Assembly (NCBI GenBank): GCA_017545665.1
Contig: JAFWKQ010000116.1
Location: 101,535-165,534, forward strand
Length of the DNA: 64,000 nt
DNA from: Atopobiaceae bacterium
Lineage (GTDB): Bacteria; Actinomycetota; Coriobacteriia; Coriobacteriales; Atopobiaceae
Direction of reading: 5' to 3'
The translations under genes were made by a program, and so were the position numbers. Within the stretch, counting starts at the first letter, position 1; each line of letters opens with the position of its first letter. The notes beneath the pieces were generated by a model. The model was given only the letters and a program-made list of their open reading frames with translations, ran no database searches and was not told where the DNA came from. Positions 28,785 to 38,967 of this stretch are shown here, piece by piece.

Positions 28785-29183
28785 CTACACCAACCTGGCG
28801 GCTGCCACTTTGAGGGCCTCCTCGGCCTCGTCGTCGGGCTCGAGGTTCGCGACGACCGTCTCCACGACGTTCACGCCGGCGTCACGCGCGTCGTTCGCCC
28901 AGGTTTCCATCCAATCGCCGGTTCCCCAGTCGTAGGAGCCAAAGAGCACGACGGGCTTGTCAGCGAGCTCGGCCTTGCAGTCGTTCCACAGTTCCTCGAA
29001 GTCGGGATCGAGCTCCTCGTCGCCCATGGCGGGGCAGCCGAACGCGAGGGCGTCGTAGTTTGCGACCTGCGCCGCCGTAAATTCGTCCCACTCGATGGCC
29101 TCTCCCCCGCAGGCATCTGCCAAGATGTTGGCCATGGCCTCGGTGTTGCCCGTTTGTGACCAATACACGATTGCTACGCTCAT
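28785..29183 (-). CDS. Short-chain flavodoxin
   Basis: A 132-residue protein started at ATG 29183 with GAAAGGAAC upstream. VYWSQTGNTEAMA is the FMN phosphate loop, GCPAMGDEEL and FGSYDWGTGDWM the two isoalloxazine loops. It carries electrons at low potential in the cytoplasm. It sits 34 bases downstream of enolase on the same strand and is probably cotranscribed. Partners might include pyruvate-flavodoxin oxidoreductase-type enzymes or the many flavin enzymes nearby. Confidence 0.92.
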   Translation of the reverse strand: MSVAIVYWSQTGNTEAMANILADACGGEAIEWDEFTAAQVANYDALAFGCPAMGDEELDPDFEELWNDCKAELADKPVVLFGSYDWGTGDWMETWANDARDAGVNVVETVVANLEPDDEAEEALKVAAARLV

Positions 29184-29217
29184 GCTTGTTCCTTTCGAAT
29201 AAATCATCTTGTTTGCT

Positions 29218-30550
<1,333 letters not shown>

Positions 30551-30649
30551 CCTTTCAACTGGAATGTTATCTATGGCTAACTTTTATTTGGCCATCAATC
30601 CGCCGAACGGGGCATCTTCACAAAGTTTACTTATTCTAACTTTTCTAAG

Positions 30650-30676
30650 TTGCATTTGTCTAACTTCTGGTAAAGT
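30650..30676 (+). promoter_or_regulatory. Candidate promoter of the small RNA
   Basis: TTGCAT (30650-30655) and TAAAGT (30671-30676) are spaced by 15 bases, and the -10 box is preceded by TGG, an extended -10. Transcription would start near 30683. Confidence 0.45.
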
Positions 30677-30682
30677 ACCTCT

Positions 30683-30833
30683 CGTCAGGACAGAGGCGGG
30701 TGTAGCAATCCGCCTCACGACGGCAGGCCCTATCCGAAGGATCCTCTCCCCTCCGGTTATGGGCACAATTGCACAGCGTCCGGCCTCCCCAACCGGACAG
30801 GGCACCCCACATCCACTCGGGGTGCCTTTTTTT
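30683..30833 (+). ncRNA. Candidate structured small RNA with C-rich loops, ending in a terminator
   Basis: No frame in this stretch looks coding, but it can fold strongly. GAGGCGG (30693-30699) pairs with CCGCCTC (30710-30716). GTCCGG (30778-30783) pairs with CCGGAC (30793-30798) to expose a CCTCCCC loop. A second C-rich run (CCTCTCCCCTCC near 30742-30753) may lie in another loop. A classic terminator closes the unit. C-rich hairpin loops are the hallmark of the actinobacterial 6C RNAs, which pair with G-rich ribosome binding sites; resemblance here is by eye only. CCTCT at 30678-30682 could compete for AGAGG if the transcript starts earlier. Confidence 0.5.
30801..30833 (+). terminator. Rho-independent terminator of the candidate RNA
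   Basis: GGCACCCC (30801-30808) pairs with GGGGTGCC (30819-30826) and is followed by seven T residues. Confidence 0.9.
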
Positions 30834-31394
30834 GCGAACAAAGATCGATCTCTGAGCATGGGACGTGCTTTTCGTCCAATCCCTACCAGCCTTCGATATG
30901 GCTCCAAGGGATATTCTCGTTAGGCATTGGATTTGTCTCGCACTCAGTTCAGCCCCTTTGAGCCTCACAAGATCCTGGTCTCGCCCCCGGCTCTTTCCGC
31001 CAAGCGAATGTACGTCGTCCCCAAAACCCCAAAGAAGCTTTTCAACGCTGCCTCAACCACCTCGTCGTCGCTGCTGTTTAATAGGCACAGGGTCGTGAGA
31101 AAGGCTATTGTATCTGTCTGAGGCCAAACGCAGTACAGGCTATTTGGCAATCACATGGCAACCGTCAAGGCGACCCTTCCCGTCGCCCAAGGCATCCGAC
31201 GTGAACACACACCCAAAGAGACGGCGGAATGTCTTTGTATCCTGCACCTGTACGTCTGCGCCCTGTGCGTAGTGAGAATCTGCGTGAGGAACATTTTGAC
31301 TTTGGCATTAGCATGGCGCTCATGAGTGACTCAGACCTCGGTGCCGCAATCGCCGATTATGGGTTGAGCCTCGTCGAGCAAAGAGGCACGCCGC
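30834..31394. other. Intergenic stretch without a convincing gene
   Basis: About 560 bases with only short frames. A plus-strand frame ending at 31429 reads HFDFGISMALMSDSDLGAAI, and a minus-strand one near 31050 reads DDEVVEAALKSFFGVLG; both look protein-like but have no start site or recognised family. They may be remnants. Confidence 0.45.
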
Positions 31395-33119
31395 CTAGCA
31401 CTGGCGTACGTATGCCTGGACGAACATGATCTGCTCGCCCGCGGTCTCGGGGCGGACAGCGTAGTGCCCCGCCGCCGCCGGCACGATGAAGGTCTCAGAG
31501 TAGTGAACGATAAGGGAGGCAAAGGCTCCCTCGGGGCTTTCCACCACGGCCGAGACGCCGTCCACCAAGTTAAGTATATGGAAGCCCCCAGTCGCGTCGT
31601 GCTCCGTCACCCCGCACGAGGTGAAGCGGCGCGTCTCGATGAACTCCAGCTCATGCAGACCGGTGTGTTCCTCGAGGTAGTCGTCGCCGTCGTGAACGAC
31701 GTAGGTGGCATTCACCAGGTTCTCGCGCACCCACCCGGTCGTACGATCCCACTGGATGTTGGCAAGTCCCTCGTCAATATGGATGGGCCTGGGCAAGCCG
31801 TCCAAGCCCAGACGGTCCCAGTCCCATAGCTTAAAGGTAAAGTTATACGGCGTGGCTGATATCTCCAGCACCATCGCATTCGCCGCCGAACAGTGCAGGG
31901 TACCCGCTGGGATGAGGAAGTGGTCGTGCTTCTTGGCCGGGAAGAGGTTGACGTACCTCTTCGCCGGAAAGCTCGGCCCGCCTTCCTGTGCCAAGCGCAG
32001 GTCACGCTCGAAGGCACCGCGGTCGGTACTCTCTCTGAGGCCGAGGAAGACGCCTCCGCCCTCCCCCGCATCCAGGATGTAGTAGCTCTCGTCCTGCGTG
32101 TAGGGCATGCCAAAGTGGTTGCGGATGTACTCGGTAAGCGGATGCACCTGAAGACTGAGGTTCTGGCCACCCATGGTGTCGAGGAGGTCGAAGCGGATGG
32201 GAAACTCCGCGCCGAATCGACAGTAGACGGGCATACCAAGCAACTCCACAGGGCGCCAGAGCACCAGGTCCTGCGCGGGAACTTCTACGCGCACGTCACC
32301 GATGCGCAGGTAGAGACTATTCTCCTCGGGAACGCCGTCGAAGGACCACGCGTAGTTGTCGGCCTTTGGGTCAAGCCCGCAGACGTCCCTCATCCACTGG
32401 CCGCCCCAGACACCTGGGTCAAAGTAGGGCACCAGGCGGAAGGGACCGCCGACCACCGTACGTAGGCCATCGCGAATGGCGTCGCCCGTCGCCAGCCTAG
32501 GCATGCCTATCACATTCGAGTCGAGGAAGAAGTCGACGCGGTCAAAGACCTCCATCTTGCGCTTGTCCGCGATTCTCCACTCCACAAAGTAGCCACGCTT
32601 GACCTTGCGGAGCGCGTCCTCTCCCTCGTTGTGGGCGCGGAAGTTGGGCATGCCCGCGCGGTAGCGCAGTTCGATCTCCCATCGAGCGAGGTCGCAGTAC
32701 ACAAAGGTGTCGCCCGTAGCCACGAGGCCCGCGCCGACACCATATATGAGCGTGCGTCCACACTCTGACAGCCGCGCCTTTTCGGCCTCGAGCGATGTGG
32801 GATCTATGAAGTCCTCGAGCTTACCGTAGTACATCACGCCACGTACGCGGTCGTTGGTGAGATGCGGCTGCATGCGAGCGGTGAGCTCGTCGCCGTCAAA
32901 GAAGACGTCGTCGGAGAGAACCACCACATTGGGCTTAAAGGCGAATCGCACCAGTTCGAGCACCTCATCGTCGACGCCCGGATAGCACTCCACCACCAGC
33001 GTGTGGTCGCTCAGCGCGGAGAGCTCCGCCAGTTTTGACGCCACCGCCTTGGCGCCCTCCCATGCATCGCCGTCGTGACCGGTCACGCGTGTCTCGGGAT
33101 ATCTGTCGTAGTTGCCCAT
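31395..33119 (-). CDS. Class I mannose-6-phosphate isomerase-like protein with an extra N-terminal domain
   Basis: A 574-residue protein. The C-terminal 350 residues have the cupin zinc site of type I phosphomannose isomerases: SLQVHP, the QDESYYILDAGEGG stretch, and IPAGTLHCSAANAMVLEIS. The first 210 residues are an additional alpha/beta domain (TLVVECYPGVDDEVLEL; LIYGVGAGL) without a recognisable catalytic motif, resembling a degenerate P-loop kinase fold. Such long fused versions occur in Coriobacteriia and Firmicutes. It would convert mannose 6-phosphate to fructose 6-phosphate or act on a related sugar phosphate. The start has AAGGGGC upstream. Confidence 0.85.
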   Translation of the reverse strand: MGNYDRYPETRVTGHDGDAWEGAKAVASKLAELSALSDHTLVVECYPGVDDEVLELVRFAFKPNVVVLSDDVFFDGDELTARMQPHLTNDRVRGVMYYGKLEDFIDPTSLEAEKARLSECGRTLIYGVGAGLVATGDTFVYCDLARWEIELRYRAGMPNFRAHNEGEDALRKVKRGYFVEWRIADKRKMEVFDRVDFFLDSNVIGMPRLATGDAIRDGLRTVVGGPFRLVPYFDPGVWGGQWMRDVCGLDPKADNYAWSFDGVPEENSLYLRIGDVRVEVPAQDLVLWRPVELLGMPVYCRFGAEFPIRFDLLDTMGGQNLSLQVHPLTEYIRNHFGMPYTQDESYYILDAGEGGGVFLGLRESTDRGAFERDLRLAQEGGPSFPAKRYVNLFPAKKHDHFLIPAGTLHCSAANAMVLEISATPYNFTFKLWDWDRLGLDGLPRPIHIDEGLANIQWDRTTGWVRENLVNATYVVHDGDDYLEEHTGLHELEFIETRRFTSCGVTEHDATGGFHILNLVDGVSAVVESPEGAFASLIVHYSETFIVPAAAGHYAVRPETAGEQIMFVQAYVRQC

Positions 33120-33331
33120 CGCTGCCCCTTACGCATGTGTATTGCCCGCGGGAAGATGCCGTCCTCCATTCAATCGAGCAGACCGCCATTGATGGTAAAG
33201 GAGAGTGCTCACATAATAGGGCATCCGTGGGAAATTTGTCGACATTGCGTTGCCGTTGGTACACGTCTGTTCCACTACCCGGGGCGCTGGCTCAGGCGGT
33301 AGCAAAAGCGGAAAACGGACGATTGCTCGAA

Positions 33332-33619
33332 TTACCAGCTAACCAGCAGTGGCGCATCCTCGTGGGTCTTGCAAAACATGAGCATATACCAAGGCAGATA
33401 GGCTATCGGTCCGTCTACGTGCACGTTTCCTGGGCAGAACACCTTGGCCTCGCCGATTTTCCACTCCAATACGCCCATCACGTTGTTGAGGCTCTTGTGG
33501 CGGCGATAGCTCTCTCCAGACTTAATCTCCATTGGAAGGACGCTCGACCCGCGCGGAAGCACGAAGTCTATCTCGCCGTACTTCGGGTCGCAAACGCACC
33601 TGCTCATGCGCGAGGGCAC
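33332..33619 (-). pseudogene. C-terminal fragment of a DUF4143-type AAA+ ATPase
   Basis: About 95 codons matching the nuclease-like C-terminus of the AAA_14/DUF4143 family: YGEIDFVLPRGS and LPMEIKSGESYRRHKSLNNVM, the D-x(n)-ExK pattern. The Walker motifs and central domain are absent upstream. Two intact relatives of this ATPase superfamily occur in the window (45538 and 52139). Probably a leftover from a deletion. Confidence 0.7.
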
Positions 33620-33729
33620 ATCGAATCTGCGCCTATGAGCAACGACTACCTATCGGACGAGCCTAAGCACGAGTTTCGCCATTCGCTCTAATGCGCTCCC
33701 TTGGCATATGCCGTTAGCCGCGGCGCTGC

Positions 33730-34086
33730 TCACGCATGCATTTGCGCATCGGCCCACCTATAGAGCTCGTCGAGCGCGGGCAGGAGCGTGAGTCCCCGCT
33801 ACGTGAGACTGTACTCCACGCGTGGCGGTATCTCCGGATACTGCTCGCGGTGCACCAGCCCAGCCTCCTCGAGCTCCACCAAACATTTGGTAAGCATGGT
33901 GGGGGTGATGCCAACCACCTTGCGCTTGAGCTCGTTGTAGCGGATGGTGCCCTTGTCGCGGATGTACCACAGGATGGGAAGCTTCCACTTTTGGCCGATG
34001 ACCCTCATGGCCCAAAGAATTGGACATTCTGTGTCGTAGATATTCTCGTCGTTCGGCAAGGGAACGTCACGCTCCGAAGATACCAT
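33730..34086 (-). pseudogene. HxlR-family regulator with an in-frame amber codon
   Basis: Start ATG 34086. The winged-helix protein reads through CPILWAMRVIGQKWKLPIL, GITPTMLTKCLVELEEAGLV and RVEYSLT, then TAG at 33799-33801. The same frame resumes with RGLTLLPALDELYRWAD and ends at TGA 33730, giving the usual 118-residue family length. The stop is therefore a point mutation near the end; the truncated product keeps the DNA-binding fold but lacks the C-terminal dimer helix. It is divergent from the flavoenzyme remnant at 34194, a typical arrangement for a redox or drug-responsive HxlR regulator. Confidence 0.82.
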
Positions 34087-34193
34087 GCTTTACCTCATAG
34101 ATATATTTTTTAGACTAGCAAAGTTTATTCTGCATACTACTAATTCCATAGCGTTCATCTTAGCGTTTTCCCTGTCGAGAGAAGGAGCTCGAG

Positions 34194-34783
34194 ATGGACA
34201 AGCGAATATTTGAACCAGCCCGGTTGGGAAGCGTCGTCGCAAGGAACCGCCTCGTGCGCTCTGCGACGTGGGAGGGCGCGGCAACGCCCGAAGGCGGCAT
34301 CACGCCCTCGGCACCTTCTCCATCGTGCCGCTTATCGTGGATGCCGTCGACCATGTTCCCGTTATGGCTGCGGGCGGCATAGCAGACCACCGCGCCTTCG
34401 ACGCAGCACTCGCTCTGGGAGCCGAGGGCGTCTACTGCGACACCGCCTTCCTCATGAGTGAGGAGAGCCGCATGGCAAAGAACGTAAAGGACGCCGTCCT
34501 TGCAGCCAACGCCAAGGATTTGCTGTTGTTCCGCACCGTCCCCGCGTGCTACCGCTCGCTTCCCGGAAAGCTCGCCTGCGAGCTGGTAGCTATGGACAAG
34601 GCCGGCGCAACCAACGAGGAGCTTGGCCGCAAGATGGGCGGCTTCGCCAACCTGCGTATTGGCATGTTGGAGGGCAACATGGACAAGGGCTACGTCTCGG
34701 TGGGCAATGGCATCAGCCACATCCACGAAATCAAGAGCTGCGCCAAGATCGTTGACGAGCTGACGAAAAACTGGGAAGGCTGA
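34194..34783 (+). pseudogene. Chimeric remnant: old yellow enzyme start joined to nitronate monooxygenase end
   Basis: The gene opens at ATG 34194 with AGAAGGAGC upstream and reads as the start of an OYE-type oxidoreductase (IFEPARLGSVVARNRLVRSA). After about 40 residues the frame degenerates. In the next frame from about 34313 the sequence is the end of a nitronate monooxygenase-like FMN enzyme (VPVMAAGGIADHRAFDAAL; GAEGVYCDTAFL; LACELVAMDKAG). Two unrelated flavoenzyme genes have been joined out of frame by a deletion near 34310. Neither can be functional alone. Confidence 0.78.
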
Positions 34784-34786
34784 GCT

Positions 34787-34826
34787 AGCCCCCTTGGGTA
34801 CGTCGCGGAGACGTACCCAAGGGGCT
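34787..34826. terminator. Strong hairpin between converging remnants
   Basis: AGCCCCCTTGGGTACGTC (34787-34804) pairs with GACGTACCCAAGGGGCT (34810-34826) with one bulged C. It lies between the stops of the rightward flavoenzyme remnant and the leftward reductase remnant and could serve both. The AGCCCCTTGG core is shared with the terminator at 4232. Confidence 0.8.
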
Positions 34827-34833
34827 GTATCTC

Positions 34834-35152
34834 CTACCGAGCCACGAGCGCCGTAGCAAGGTGACTGGCGAGCATGTAGGTCTGCGTGGGGAACGCGAAG
34901 ACCATCTTGCGGATGTCCGCTCCTGTGAGCTTGGCGTTGATCACGAGCGTGAGGAAGTCTATCCACGTCCCCGCCTCACTACCATAGATGGCCGCACCAA
35001 CGAGGTGTCCGTCATTGTCCACCCACTCGTTCTGCGGGCCATAGTGCCACTCGTCGATGCGGTAGGCGTCCGCATTGGCCTCGGCCTCGGAGAGCGTAAC
35101 GCCCACCTGCGCCGTATGCTCGTCAGCGAGCTTGCCAAACTCCGGCACGCCT
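34834..35152 (-). pseudogene. C-terminal dimerisation domain of a pyridine nucleotide-disulfide oxidoreductase
   Basis: About 106 codons matching the interface domain of mercuric reductase/lipoamide dehydrogenase-type proteins (TAQVGVTLSEAEANA; DNDGHLVGAAIYGSEAG; HLATAL). The FAD and NAD domains are gone. Homology ends exactly where a family D palindrome begins (35153), and the frame upstream of that is repeat-encoded. The conserved HPT motif region that bears the active-site His reads PTQTYMLASH. An inactive 5'-truncated remnant. Confidence 0.78.
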
Positions 35153-35178
35153 GTGTCACGGGGACGGGGCGCTGACAC
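35153..35178. repeat. Family D palindrome at a gene breakpoint
   Basis: GTGTCACGGGGACGGGGCGC followed by TGACAC marks the 5' breakpoint of the oxidoreductase remnant. Confidence 0.88.
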
Positions 35179-35290
35179 ACCGTGTGCCGTGTCGCAGCAG
35201 TTGATGCCAGCCTCTCATCGCCGCTTGCGCTCTTGGCAGAACTCGTACCACACATGCGACACGTAGGGGTTCTCGAGAAAAGTATCCGAT

Positions 35291-35320
35291 GGTTAACATT
35301 ATACCAATCATATGTTAACC
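35291..35320. promoter_or_regulatory. Perfect inverted repeat upstream of the ABC transporter genes
   Basis: GGTTAACAT (35291-35299) and ATGTTAACC (35312-35320) flank a 12-base core, 44 bases before the first ABC gene. The size and symmetry fit a dimeric repressor such as TetR or MarR. The AT-rich surroundings include likely promoter boxes. Confidence 0.6.
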
Positions 35321-35363
35321 TTATCTAACAATTTTATCACTGCACCCAAGCTCAGGAGGGCAT

Positions 35364-37156
35364 ATGGAGAAGAAGAAAGGGACAGTAAGCCAGCTCCTCG
35401 ACTTCGCGGGCGCCTATCGCGGACTCACGGTTGCCGGATGCGCCTTGTCGGCTGTTGCCATGGCGGTAAACATGGTGCCGTACGTGTTCGTATGGCTGGT
35501 CGTACGCGCCCTCATTGCCGTTGCGCCAAACTGGACAACAGCCACGAACATAGAGCGGTACGGTTGGTGGGCGCTCGCGGCGGCCATCGCAGGCATCGTC
35601 GTCTACTTCCTCGCGCTTATGTGCACGCACCTTGCCGCCTTTCGTACAGCGGCAAACATTCGCAAACGCTGCATGGCCCATCTTGCCAAGGCGCCACTCG
35701 GGTACTTTGACACGCATGCATCGGGCCTCTTGCGCCGCCGCATCGATGGTGCGGCTGGCCAGACGGAGACCCTGCTCGCGCACAACCTTGCCGACATCAC
35801 GGGCACCATCGCAATGTTCGTCGCGCTGCTCGTGCTGCTGCTCGTCTTCGACTGGCGCATGGGCATCGCATGCCTGCTCGCCGCCGTCATCTCCATCGGA
35901 GCGCTCTTTGCCATGATGGGTGGCAAGAACGCGAACCTCATGGCCGAGTACTACGATGCGCTGGACCGCGCAAGCAAGGCGGGAACCGAATACGTGCGCG
36001 GCATCCCATAGTCAAGGTATTCCAACAGACGGTATACAGCTCCCGCGCGTTCAAGGCAGCGATTGACGATTACTCCAACAAGGCCTCCTACTATCAGGGC
36101 AAGGTCTGCAAGGGTCCGCAGGCCGTGAACCTTACGGTGACTGAGGGGGCGTTCGCCTTCCTCGTGCCTGCCGCGCTGCTTATTGCACCCTCGTCCCTTG
36201 CTGCGGGAACTTTCGCGGAATTCGTAACTGATTTTGCCTTCTATGCGATTTTCTCGACAGTCATGTCCACCGCACTGGCAAAGATCATGTTTGCGGCTGG
36301 CGGTCTGAATCAGGCAGGAGATGCTCTTAGACGCATCAACGAGGTCCTCGACGCACCCACGCTGCCCGTCGCAGACGACCCGCTAAGCCCGCAGGACAAC
36401 TCCATCAGCTTCGAGGACGTGTGCTTTGCCTACGAGGGGGCCGATCGGCCCGCCCTCGACCACGTGAGCTTCTCGGTTAAGCCCGGGCAGCTTGTCGCAC
36501 TCGTGGGGCCCTCCGGCGGCGGCAAGACCACCGCGGCAAGCCTCATCCCCCGATTCTGGGATGTGGATTCCGGCGCAGTCCGCGTGGGCGGCGTGGACGT
36601 TCGGCAGATGGACCCACACGCCCTCATGGACCGCGTGGCCTTCGTGTTCCAGAACACGCGGCTCTTCTCGGCCTCCATCCTGGACAACGTACGCGCGGCG
36701 CGACCCGACGCCACGCGCGAACAAGCGCTCGCTGCGCTGCATGCGGCACAGTGCGATGACATCCTGGAAAAGCTCCCCGAGGGAGCAGACACGCTCATAG
36801 GCAGTGCAGGCACCTATCTCTCCGGTGGAGAGCAGCAGCGCGTAGCATTGGCCCGTGCCATCCTCAAGGATGCACCAATCGTGGTGCTCGACGAGGCGAC
36901 GGCATTCGCCGATCCAGAGAACGAGGCGCTGATCCAGGCGGCATTCGAGCAGCTCCTTGCCGGTCGCACCGTCGTCATGATCGCGCATCGGCTCTCCACC
37001 GTGGTGGATGCCGACCAGATCGTGGTGCTCGATGCCGGTCGCGTGGCGGAGCGAGGCACGCACGCAGAGCTCGTTGCGGCGAGCGGGCTGTACGCCCGCA
37101 TGTGGGCCGACTACCAGCGGTCCGTCCAGTGGAAGATCGAGCGGGAGGTGGCATAG
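35364..37156 (+). pseudogene. ABC exporter-type permease-ATPase, subunit 1, split by one frameshift
   Basis: One gene of about 597 codons in two frames. The first (35364-36011) holds the transmembrane segments up to EYVRGIP and TAG; the second continues from IVKVFQQTVYSS to 37156. A single missing base in the CATCCCA stretch near 36004-36010 explains the break. The ATPase domain is complete: VGPSGGGKTT (Walker A), YLSGGEQQRVALARA (signature), IVVLDEATA (Walker B) and the H-loop IAHRLS. The stop of this gene abuts the ATG of the second subunit. The frameshift may be real or an assembly error. Confidence 0.85.
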
Positions 37157-38908
37157 ATGCTGTTTGGCGAAAAGTTCCGTAAGAAGTACGCTCTCTCCGA
37201 GGCCGGCGAGGCAAACGTCAAACGTGGCACGTTTTGGACCGTTTTCACGAACCTTATTGTTATGGCCGGAGTCGGGCTGCTATTCCTGCTCATGCAGGGC
37301 TACATGGCAACCCTCACGGAAGGCGCCCCCTTGCCTCAAGCCCTTCCCTACGTGGCAGGCGTCATAGGGTTTTTCGCGCTCTCGTTCTTTGCGCACTACC
37401 AGCAGTACCACTACACCTATTCCGTGGTCTACGACGAAGTGGGCCATGCCCGCACGAGCTTGGCGGAGTGGCTTCGTAAGCTTCCGCTCTCGTTCTTCGC
37501 CCATCGTGACCTCGCCGAGCTCACCGAGACGATGATGAGCGACGTGGACCGCCTCGAGCACGTGTGGAGCCATGTGCTGGGCTACCTCTACGGAGGCTAC
37601 ATCTCCACAGCAATCATCGCCGCGATGGTGCTTGTATACGACTGGCGGCTCGCACTCGCATGCCTGTGGGGCGTACCAGTGGCGTTCGCGCTGCTCTTTG
37701 GCTCACGCACGGTTTTCTCCGCATATGCAAAGCGCGCCAAGGCGGCGGGCCTCGAGCTTGCCGACGACATCCAAGAGACGCTCGAGACCATGCGGGAGAT
37801 TCGCGCGACCAACCAAGAGGAGCGATTTCTCGCGAACGTCAGCGAAAGCATCGACAACTGCGAGCAACGCATGATACAGGCGGAGCTTCGCACGGGCATC
37901 TTCGTGAATGCCGCGAGCGTAATCATGCGCCTTGGCCTAGCGACCACGGTGCTGGTCGGCGCCAGGCTCATCCTCGAGGGCTCTATTGACTTTATGACGT
38001 TGTTCATGTTCCTGCTTATGGTCACGCGCGTGTACGCACCCTTCGACCAGTCACTCGCCCTCATTGCCGAGGTATTCATAAGCGACGTTTCCGTACAACG
38101 CCTCAACGAGATCTTTGACACACCGGTAGCTGCAGGATCGGAGTCCTTTGCGCCAAACGGGTACGACATCGAGTTCCGCGATGTCGGTTTTGGTTACGAC
38201 ACTGATGAGAGTAAGGTGCTGCAAGGGGTCACGTTCACCGCTCGCGAGGGCGAAGTCACCGCTCTGGTGGGACCGTCGGGCTCTGGCAAGAGCACCTGCG
38301 CAAGGTTGGCCGCACGCCTGTGGGACCACAGCGAAGGATCGCTCACCCTCGGCGGCATAGAGGTGAACGACGTGGATCCCGAGGTGCTCATGGGCGCCTA
38401 TTCCATGGTGTTCCAAGACGTTACGCTGTTCGACGACACCGTAATGGAAAACATCCGGCTCGGACGCCACGGCGCAACCGACGAAGAGGTCCTCGCTGCT
38501 GCCACAGCAGCCAACTGCGACGAGTTCGTAAACGCACTGCCGCAAGGCTACGCCACGCCTATTGGCGAAAACGGCGCCAGGCTATCGGGCGGCGAGCGCC
38601 AACGCATATCCATTGCCCGCGCGCTGCTCAAGGATGCGCCCGTCATCCTCTTGGACGAGGCCACCGCCAGCTTGGACGTGGAGAACGAAACAAAAGTGCA
38701 GGATGCGCTGGGTCGGCTCCTCGCAAACAAAACCGTCGTCGTGATTGCGCACCGCATGCGTACGGTCATGGGGGCCAACAAGGTCGTTGTCCTGAGCGAC
38801 GGTCGTGTTGTTGAGCAGGGCACACCCGCGGAGCTGCTCGCGGCAGACGGCACCTTCGCCCGCATGGCACGCCTACAAGGCAAGTCTGCAAGCTGGTCGC
38901 TCACCTAG
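37157..38908 (+). CDS. ABC exporter-type permease-ATPase, subunit 2
   Basis: A 583-residue half transporter starting at ATG 37157 immediately after the stop of subunit 1, with GGGAGGTGGC overlapping that gene's end. Six transmembrane helices occupy the first 310 residues. The ATPase domain has LVGPSGSGKST (Walker A), RLSGGERQRISIARA (signature), VILLDEATASLD (Walker B plus catalytic Glu) and VIAHRM (H-loop). Pairs like this form heterodimers that export lipids, drugs or peptides, or import siderophores in the IrtAB/YbtPQ branch. The downstream methyltransferase suggests a small-molecule substrate. Confidence 0.9.
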   Translation: MLFGEKFRKKYALSEAGEANVKRGTFWTVFTNLIVMAGVGLLFLLMQGYMATLTEGAPLPQALPYVAGVIGFFALSFFAHYQQYHYTYSVVYDEVGHARTSLAEWLRKLPLSFFAHRDLAELTETMMSDVDRLEHVWSHVLGYLYGGYISTAIIAAMVLVYDWRLALACLWGVPVAFALLFGSRTVFSAYAKRAKAAGLELADDIQETLETMREIRATNQEERFLANVSESIDNCEQRMIQAELRTGIFVNAASVIMRLGLATTVLVGARLILEGSIDFMTLFMFLLMVTRVYAPFDQSLALIAEVFISDVSVQRLNEIFDTPVAAGSESFAPNGYDIEFRDVGFGYDTDESKVLQGVTFTAREGEVTALVGPSGSGKSTCARLAARLWDHSEGSLTLGGIEVNDVDPEVLMGAYSMVFQDVTLFDDTVMENIRLGRHGATDEEVLAAATAANCDEFVNALPQGYATPIGENGARLSGGERQRISIARALLKDAPVILLDEATASLDVENETKVQDALGRLLANKTVVVIAHRMRTVMGANKVVVLSDGRVVEQGTPAELLAADGTFARMARLQGKSASWSLT

Positions 38909-38967
38909 CGAGGATTCAAAAGTAACAAAGGATCGGCTATTCGCCACATGCGCAGAAGGGGCGCGAT

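Noticed and set aside
30683..30833. SRP RNA, T-box leader, or c-di-GMP riboswitch
   Set aside because: The hallmark blocks (GGAAGGAAGC, GGTGGAACCGCG, the GEMM core) are absent.
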